Source: JAIBJN01 sp963699495 (GTDB lineage Bacteria; Actinomycetota; Thermoleophilia; Gaiellales; Gaiellaceae). Taken from it: a DNA stretch of 64,000 nucleotides. Shown piece by piece: positions 58,167-64,000 of the stretch. The first letter of the stretch is position 1, and the number at the start of each line of letters is the position of its first letter. Below the pieces are notes generated by a model. The model saw only the letters and a list, made by a program, of their open reading frames with translations. It was not told the DNA's origin and made no database searches. Position numbers and translations under genes: made by a program. The stretch is from the NCBI GenBank assembly GCA_963699495.1, contig CAVOUB010000003.1, forward strand, positions 186,001-250,000, in the 5' to 3' direction.

Positions 58167-59125
58167 GCCCCTACCTGGTTGCCCCGACTGGGTCCCGGTC
58201 GGAGGCGGCCGGCATACGCGAGTCCGTTGCCGGGCTCCTCGGCGCGCGCCAGTGCTTCTGGCTCGATCTGTACGACCCAACCCCGGAGGATCTCGACCTC
58301 CTCCGGGACCCGTTCGGGTTTCACCCGCTCGCGATCGAGGACTCGGAGGCATTCGGCCAGCGGCCCAAGGTCGAGGACTACGAGGACTTCGTGTTCCTCG
58401 TCGCCTACGGCGCTTCCCCCGACGAGGACGGCCTCGTCGAGGTGCACTGCTTCTACTCCGAGCACTACCTGGTCACGGTGCGCCGCGACGACTCGCCGGA
58501 GCTCGACGCGCTGCGGGCGCGGTTCGAGCGCGACCTCTCGCTCCTCCCGCGCGGACCGCGCCTCCTCTACGAGGTGCTCGACCGGCTCGTGGACGGCTTC
58601 TTCCCCGTCCTGGAGCATCTCGAGGGACGGCTCGACCTGATCGAGGACCACATGTTCGCCTCCCCCAAGCCCGAGCACCTGGAGGACATCTTCAAGATGA
58701 AGCGCCGGCTCGTGCGCCTGCGGAAGGTCGTCTCGCCGCAGCGGGACATGCTCGCGCGACTCACCGGAGCCGGCGCCGAGCTACCGGGGCTGACCGTCGA
58801 GGACGAGCGCTACTTCCGCGACGTCTACGACCACCTCGCCCGTCTCGTCGAGGCGATCGACGGCAACCGTGAGCTCATGAACGCCACCATCGACGCATAC
58901 CTCTCCACGTCCTCCAACCGGCTCAACGTGACGACCAAGCAGCTCACGGTGATCGCGACCATCTTCCTGCCCCTCTCGTTCGTGACCGGCTTCTTCGGGC
59001 AGAACTTCGCGTGGATGGTCGGCGAAGTGGCCAGCTGGCAGGCCTTCGTGCTCTTCGGTATCGGGCTCGAGGTCCTCACCGTCATCGGGCTGCTCGTCTT
59101 CTTCCGCCTGCGAGGATGGTTTTGA
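58163..59125 (+). CDS. CorA-like transporter with a GQN motif (third copy)
   Basis: A 320-residue CorA-like protein starting GTG 58163, overlapping the previous stop by four bases. The funnel carries FGFHPLAIEDSEAFGQRPKVEDYEDFVFLVAYG. The pore motif is FFGQNFAWM, so the signature Met of GMN is Gln; this GQN form is known in a CorA subfamily but changes the ring at the pore entrance. Ion preference may differ from the two GMN copies. The HIT gene begins within its end. Confidence 0.9.
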   Translation: MSPYLVAPTGSRSEAAGIRESVAGLLGARQCFWLDLYDPTPEDLDLLRDPFGFHPLAIEDSEAFGQRPKVEDYEDFVFLVAYGASPDEDGLVEVHCFYSEHYLVTVRRDDSPELDALRARFERDLSLLPRGPRLLYEVLDRLVDGFFPVLEHLEGRLDLIEDHMFASPKPEHLEDIFKMKRRLVRLRKVVSPQRDMLARLTGAGAELPGLTVEDERYFRDVYDHLARLVEAIDGNRELMNATIDAYLSTSSNRLNVTTKQLTVIATIFLPLSFVTGFFGQNFAWMVGEVASWQAFVLFGIGLEVLTVIGLLVFFRLRGWF

Positions 59126-59598
59126 GGCAGCTGTGGGCACCGTGGCGGCTGGAGTACATCCAGAGCGCCGACCAGCAGGACGGTTGCGTCTTCTGCCGCG
59201 CCCCGGGGCTCGACGACGAGGCGGGCCTCGTCGTCCATCGCGGCGAGCTGGCCTTCGTGCTCCTGAACCGCTTCCCGTACGCCTCGGGCCATCTCATGGT
59301 CGCGCCGTACCGGCACTCGGGGGACTTCGCGGGGCTCGCAGACGAGGAGGCGGTGGAGATCCACAGGCTGGCCGCGACGGCCACCGGCGTCCTCACGGAG
59401 GTCATGGCGCCGCAGGGCTTCAACCTGGGCTGGAACCTCGGACGGATCGCCGGCGCGGGCATCGTCGACCACGTCCACGAGCACGTCGTCCCCCGCTGGG
59501 CCGGCGACACGAACTTCATGCCGGTGCTCGCAGACGTGAGGGTGATGCCGGAGGCCCTGGAGTCGACTCGGCGTAAACTCGCCGAGGCATGGCCCTAG
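59116..59598 (+). CDS. HIT-family hydrolase/AP4A phosphorylase-like protein
   Basis: A 160-residue histidine-triad protein. The start ATG 59116 gives MVLRQLWAPWRLEYIQSA, and C-x-x-C (GCVFCRA) near residue 24 is a half-site of the zinc binding seen in this group. The catalytic HVHEHVVPRW motif is near residue 118. This group includes Ap4A phosphorylases (Rv2613c-like), which in mycobacteria have the same W-x-P-W-R start. It overlaps CorA by ten bases and manB by ten bases. The reaction is inferred. Confidence 0.88.
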   Translation: MVLRQLWAPWRLEYIQSADQQDGCVFCRAPGLDDEAGLVVHRGELAFVLLNRFPYASGHLMVAPYRHSGDFAGLADEEAVEIHRLAATATGVLTEVMAPQGFNLGWNLGRIAGAGIVDHVHEHVVPRWAGDTNFMPVLADVRVMPEALESTRRKLAEAWP

Positions 59599-60950
59599 AC
59601 CCCAAGGTCTTCAAGGCATACGACGTCCGGGGGATCTATCCCGTCGAGCTCGACGAGGAGGGCGCCCGGGCGATCGGCCGCGCCTACGTCGAGCAGTTCG
59701 GGCCGAAGGCGATCGCCGTCGGGCGGGACATGCGCCTCTCCTCCCCCGCCATGCAGGAGGCCTTCGTGCGCGGCGCGGCAGAGGCCGGTGCCGACGTGCT
59801 CGACATCGGGATGATCGGGACGGAGATGCTCTACCACGCCGTCGGCGAGCTCGGCCTCGACGGCGGCGCCACGATCACCGCCTCGCACAACCCCAAGGAC
59901 TACACGGGGGCGAAGATCGTGCGCCGCGGCGCCCTGCCGGTCGGCGCCGACTCGGGCCTGCTGGAGGTCCGCGACCGCGCACTGTCCCTCCAGGACGTGT
60001 CCCGGGGTCAGACCCCGGACGTGTCCGGGAAGGTCGAGGCGCGCGACGTCTACCCCGGCTTCGTCGACAAGGTCATCGGCTTCATCGACCCGGCAGCGGT
60101 CAAGCCGCTCCGGGTGGTCATCGACGCCGCGAACGGGATGGCCGGCGCAATGCTGGCGCCCATCCTCGACCGCCTGCCGGTCGACGCGGTGCGCTGCTTC
60201 TTCGAGCCCGACGGCACGTTCCCCAACCACCAGCCGAACCCCCTCCTCGAGGAGAACCGGCAGTTCATCATCCGCAAGGTCGTGGAGGAGAGCGCCGACC
60301 TCGGCATCGCCTTCGACGGCGACGCCGACCGCTGCTTCTTCGTGGACGACACAGGCGAGTTCGTGCCCGGGGACTTCGTGACCGCGCTTCTGGCCGAGGC
60401 GATGCTGGAGAGGGAGCCGGGCGGGACGATCATCTACGACGTCCGCGCGAGCTGGGCCGTCCGCGAGACGGTCGAACGGCTCGGCGGCAAGGCCGTCATG
60501 AGCCGCGTCGGGCACGCGTTCATCAAGCTCCTGATGCGGGAGGTCGACGCCGTCTTCGCCGGCGAGGTCAGCGGCCACTACTACTTCCGCGACTTCTACC
60601 AGGCCGACTCGGGGACGATCCCCGCGCTGCTCATGCTGGAGCTCGTCTCGAAGCGCGGGCAGAAGCTGTCCGAGATCCTGCGCCCGTTCCGCGAGCGCTA
60701 CTTCCTCACCGGAGAGCTCAACACCCCGGTCGAGGACGTCGCGCTCACCCTCCAGCGCTTGAAGGAGCACTTCGCCGACCAGGGCGACGTCTCCCACCTC
60801 GACGGCATCTCGATCACCGGCGAGGGCTGGCACATGAACGTCCGGCCCTCGAACACCGAGCCGCTCCTGCGGCTCAACCTCGAGGCGCTCGACCCCGAGC
60901 TGATGGAGCGCAGGCGGGACGAGGCCCTGGCCGTCATCTCGGGGGCCTGA
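59589..60950 (+). CDS. manB: Phosphomannomutase/phosphoglucomutase
   Basis: A 453-residue alpha-D-phosphohexomutase. The phosphoserine loop is TITASHNPKDYTGAK near residue 96, the metal-binding loop is AFDGDADRCFFVD near 242, the sugar-binding loop GEVSGHYYF near 325, and the phosphate-binding loop RPSNTEPLLRLN near 422. It interconverts mannose or glucose 1- and 6-phosphates for cell-wall glycans. An insertion of about 13 residues (VSRGQTPDVSGKV) falls between the first two domains; it is encoded by the 35-nt repeat at 60001-60035. A hairpin CTCGGCG-TAAACT-CGCCGAG (59567-59586) just precedes the ATG. Confidence 0.94.
   Translation: MALDPKVFKAYDVRGIYPVELDEEGARAIGRAYVEQFGPKAIAVGRDMRLSSPAMQEAFVRGAAEAGADVLDIGMIGTEMLYHAVGELGLDGGATITASHNPKDYTGAKIVRRGALPVGADSGLLEVRDRALSLQDVSRGQTPDVSGKVEARDVYPGFVDKVIGFIDPAAVKPLRVVIDAANGMAGAMLAPILDRLPVDAVRCFFEPDGTFPNHQPNPLLEENRQFIIRKVVEESADLGIAFDGDADRCFFVDDTGEFVPGDFVTALLAEAMLEREPGGTIIYDVRASWAVRETVERLGGKAVMSRVGHAFIKLLMREVDAVFAGEVSGHYYFRDFYQADSGTIPALLMLELVSKRGQKLSEILRPFRERYFLTGELNTPVEDVALTLQRLKEHFADQGDVSHLDGISITGEGWHMNVRPSNTEPLLRLNLEALDPELMERRRDEALAVISGA
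60001..60035 (+). repeat. 35-nt dispersed palindromic repeat, copy in manB
   Basis: GGGGTCAGACCCC at the centre, followed by GTGTCCGGGAAGG; 30 of 35 bases match the copy at 38960-38994 in pyrK (minus strand). The 10-base GGACGTGTCC also occurs on both sides of the palindrome (59993-60002 and 60017-60026), like a small duplication. The element is read in the same frame in both genes and lies in a loop between domains, where an insertion may be tolerated. Confidence 0.7.
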
Positions 60951-60961
60951 CCTCCGAGATG

Positions 60962-60991
60962 GCGAGGGCGGGGCCGAAGCCCCGCCCTCGC
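60962..60991. terminator. Strong hairpin between convergent manB and carboxypeptidase genes
   Basis: GCGAGGGCGGGGC and GCCCCGCCCTCGC form 13 perfect pairs around a CGAA loop. It starts 12 bases after the manB stop and ends 23 bases before the stop of the carboxypeptidase gene at 61014. No T-run follows on either strand, but the position suggests a bidirectional terminator. Confidence 0.7.
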
Positions 60992-61013
60992 AGAGACGTC
61001 GCTGCGTCGGCCG

Positions 61014-64000
61014 TTACGGCCCGAGCAGGAAGTCCATCGACCTACCCATGACGTCGGCTCGGGCGACTGGCCCGTCGACGCCCTCGAAGCCGAAGCCCAT
61101 GTAGAGCGTCCTGTACTCGACGTCAGGAGGCGCCGAGGCCACGACGGCTCCCTCGGGGAAGCCGGCCGCGTCGGTGCGGACCCACGTGTTCGAGTTGGGG
61201 GCGCTCCCCGGGGGCGGCCCGGTCTGCGTCCAGCCGTCCATCGGATCGGCGTCGTCCTCGAACGAGGTCGAGCCCGCGCCCGTCGGCGTGACGATGTCGT
61301 CGACGAACACACCGAGCCCCTGCGTGCCCCAGTCGGAGGCGTACGAGATCGAAATCTCGACCTGCCCGCCGGCCCAGGCGCCGAGGTCGACACGCCACTC
61401 CTGCCACCCGCCTGCCGAGCCGGTGGCGGCGTTCCACGCGCCGGTCGTCCCGGTGGACGTGCAGCTCGTGCCGTCGAACGTCTGGTAGTGGTCGAGCTGC
61501 GGATGGAGCTCGTTCCAGCCCGCCGGGCAGCTCTCGCCCGTGCTCGTCGCGGTGTGGTTGTTCAGGTCCGGCAGCGTCGTCCAATCGTTGCCACCGGGCG
61601 TCCGGGCCTCGACGAAGAGGTAGTCCCAGTCCTGCTCGGTGTCGTACGACGTCCAGAACGAGAGCTCCCCACCGCCGGCCGGGACGTCGACCGTCCGCGT
61701 CAGCTGCTTGTAGGAGACGTCCGCGATCTGGGAGTACACGTAGTGGGTGCCGCTGTGCGGGTCGAACGGCCCTCCGGGCCGGTCGTACCGCGCCGCCGCC
61801 CAGCTCGTGAACTGCGGGTACGTGGACACGGGGAGGATCCCGCTCGTCGTGATGAACGAGTTGGCGTTGTCCTGGTTTCCGGCGCTGTCACCGTTGAGCC
61901 CCCAACTCGCCCCGGTGAACGGGTCGGCGACGCCGTTGACGCCGTACGCATCCCCGGTGTCGGGGTTGCTCCCCGCCCCGAGGTTGAAGACGTAGGCGCC
62001 GAGGTAGTACTGGAGGAAGTCGTCGGACAGCGGCTGGCAGCTGGCTTCCGGATCGACCCCACAGGCCCTATTGCCCTCGAGGTCGAACGCGTAGCCGCCG
62101 GCGTACTCGAGACCGGCGTACTTGCCCGTGTAGAGCAGGCCGCCGCCCTCGTTCAGGAACGCCCGGGCCGCAAGCATCTCGTCGTTCGCGAGGCGCGACG
62201 CGGTGCCGCCGACCATGCCGGGGTCACGGGTGATGACGTCGTCGCCCGTGTACCAGACGACGGCGTCGTAGTGCGAGAGGACCCCGAGGAGGGTCGGAGC
62301 GGTCCGCCCGTTGGCGTCGACGTCGTAGACGTCGTAGCCGATCCCGTTGGCGTCCAGTGCGTCGGTGTAGTAGCTCAGGTAGTGCGGTCCGGGCGCCTGC
62401 GCCGGCGAGATGCCCGTGTAGTCCTCGGCCGCGAGGACGAGGACGTCGTTGTCCGACTCGGACACCGCCGTGTACTCGAACGACTCGCTCTTCGAGCCGT
62501 GCCTGCCCTTGAACCACACCTTCACCGTGTCGCCCGGCTCCGTTCCGGTCACGAAGCCCTGGACGATGTGGTAGTAGACGTCGCCCTCGGCTCCCCAGCG
62601 GTCACCGCCCTCCCACTCGGAGGTCTGCCTGGTGCGGACGGGGCCGCCGTTGATCTGGTACTTGAGCTCCACCTTGCCGGCGCTCCGCTTGGCGAGCACC
62701 CTCACGGCCTGCGGGTCGCCGTAGGAGACATCGAAGGTGAAGTCGCTCATCGGGTTGTTCGTCTTCTCCGGGTCGTTCTGGGACATGTCGAGGTAGAAGT
62801 CCTCGACGTGGTTCTTGAGGTGCGACTGCGGATGCGACGGATCCAGCGCGGAGCGGACGAGGTCGAGCGCGAACGGAAGGTTCTTGCTCGAACTCGGCCT
62901 GCACCAGCGCCTCGTCGTCGGGGAACTCGAAGCCGCAGCCGGCGCAGCCCTCGTCCAGCTCGGGCGTCCAGCTCAGCGCCCCGGTCTCGGCGTAGGAGTA
63001 GTCGTCGGTCGTCCCGTTCGTCATGTAGAGGTCGGCCGCGACGCCGGGGTCGAAGCCGGGGACGGCCGGATTCGCGTCGGTCCCCGTGTAGGCGACGAAG
63101 AGCGGGTCGTCCGCCGACGGGGTCTGGACCTGCCATCCGTACGGGTAGAGGAGCAGAGGCCCGTACGAGTGGTACGTGAGCAGGAACTCGAACCCGATCC
63201 GCTTGATGAGGTTCTGCGAGAGCGACCGTCTCCGGCTCGGAGGCCGGCGAGGTGCCGCGGTAGGTCTCGCTTGCGAACGACCGAGTTCGAGCCCTCGTCG
63301 TCCCAGTTCCACTTGCTGTCGTAGTTGCGGTTGAGGTCGACGCCGTCACCGTTCGTGATCTGGCCGTCGCCGTTGTTGTCGCGGAGGTTCTTCCGCCAGA
63401 GGCGCTCGACGTCGAACGTGTACTGGTACCCGTCCGGGTTGGCCGAGAGCACGAACCAGATCTCGCGCGTCTTGAGCCACTTCCGCACGTTCCGGTCGTT
63501 CGACCGCCAGCCGTCGACGAACCAGTTGAGCAGGCGGCGGTTGACCTCGACGGAGATCCACTCGCGGGCGTGGATGTTCGACATGTACATGACCGCCGGC
63601 CGCGAGCCGTCCGCGATCCCGCGTGCGCCCTGCGTCATCTTGAGCGCGAGGATCTCGCGCCCCTGCAGCGTGTGCCCGAGTCACCTCGAGCTTGAGGATC
63701 TGCGGGTTGTCGTGGGCGAGCTGGACCATCTCGTCGCGGATCCCGCCCGGCTCGTCCCACGAGCGCCAGACGTTGTAGCCGCCCACGGCCTGCAGGCGCG
63801 CCCGCTGGCTCGCGGTCCGGCCCTTGTTGTCGCGCAGGAGCTTCACCTTCACGCCGTCTCCCACGAGCGCCGCGCGCTCGGACGGCGAGAGGACGAGGTC
63901 GACCTGGACACCGGCGGTCACCTGCCGCACGGAGGCGATGTCGTAGCCGTCGCGGGCGAGCTGGCCGGCGGTCGCCGCGTCGACCGTCACCGTGTAGAGG
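61014..64000 (-). pseudogene. Large secreted M14 zinc carboxypeptidase, four +1 frameshifts, 5' end beyond the window
   Basis: From 64000 downward the pieces read as a propeptide (TVDAATAGQLARDGYDIAS), then a carboxypeptidase A-type domain: SNIHAREWISVEVNRRLL (zinc H-x-x-E), LSANPDGYQYTFDVERLWRKN, VDLNRNYDSKWNWDDEGS, LLTYHSYGPLLLYPYGWQ (third zinc ligand) and ALSWTPELDEG, then about 620 residues of beta-rich C-terminal domain including GGGELSFWTSYDTEQDWDYLFVEAR, like immune-inhibitor-A type modules. Frame changes of +1 occur near 63677-63682, 63272-63282, 63217-63228 and 62880-62886. Removing one base at each gives a continuous protein. Secreted protein or peptide degradation is the likely role. 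Confidence 0.82.

Noticed and set aside
63250..63290. LexA-like CGAAC...GTTCG near 63275
   Set aside because: The spacer is six bases rather than four, and the site is inside the coding part of the carboxypeptidase.

Overview
The window is GC-rich chromosomal DNA from a member of the Actinomycetota, probably a deep-branching lineage such as Thermoleophilia (Gaiellales/Solirubrobacterales-like). The grounds are high GC, an actinobacterial-type integration host factor beside gmk-rpoZ-coaBC, a BTAD/SARP-type regulator, and the actinobacterial gene orders ftsK-rnj-dapA, M16 peptidase-pnp-rpsO-ribF-truB-rbfA-infB-nusA-rimP, and pyrR-pyrB-pyrC-carA-carB...mihF-gmk-rpoZ-coaBC. The class call is inference; the phylum call is fairly safe. 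Most genes lie on the minus strand.

Layout: 1-6078 holds a nucleoside uptake and salvage set (ABC ATPase, Bmp-type binding lipoprotein, nucleoside hydrolase, ribokinase) interrupted by ftsK. 6108-8672 holds a hypothetical gene, an orphan enolase-superfamily enzyme and a frameshifted calcium-repeat protein. 8899-16184 carries RNase J, a cysteine-synthase-like enzyme, dapA, dapB, an M16 peptidase and a geranylgeranyl-reductase-like flavoprotein. 16239-31137 is the RNA and translation block: pnp, rpsO, ribF, truB, nrnA, rbfA, ylxP, infB, ylxR, nusA, rimP, dtd, with a gamma-glutamyltransferase, an MFS pump and a TPR protein mixed in. 31189-35676 is a MoxR/DUF58/transglutaminase triad. 35677-46608 is coaBC, rpoZ, gmk, mihF and a complete pyrR-B-C-carA-carB-pyrK-pyrD run without pyrF. 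46660-51640 is an accessory stretch: SARP-like regulator, DUF1059 and DsrE genes, methyltransferase, DUF2007, RNase Z, a broken HD-GYP gene and an SOS-type LysM gene. 51731-56012 looks like a peptide and D-glutamate catabolic operon (two M29 aminopeptidases, a DUF1611/DgcN-like protein, a DgcA-like epimerase). 56035-60950 has tRNA-Arg(CCG), three CorA-family transporters, a HIT protein and phosphomannomutase. The window ends inside a large frameshifted M14 carboxypeptidase.

The most informative regulatory signals are: a PyrR-binding hairpin that would hide the pyrR Shine-Dalgarno; three TCCCCAA heptamers at exact 11-bp spacing between the SARP-like gene and the divergent DUF1059-DsrE pair; a perfect LexA-type palindrome on the start codon of the LysM gene; a 35-nt repeat found in the same reading frame inside pyrK and manB; and a 165-bp concentric inverted repeat joining the stop codons of two convergent genes. 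Seven single-base +1 disruptions break three otherwise good genes; they look more like residual insertion errors of the assembly than biology, but this needs raw reads.
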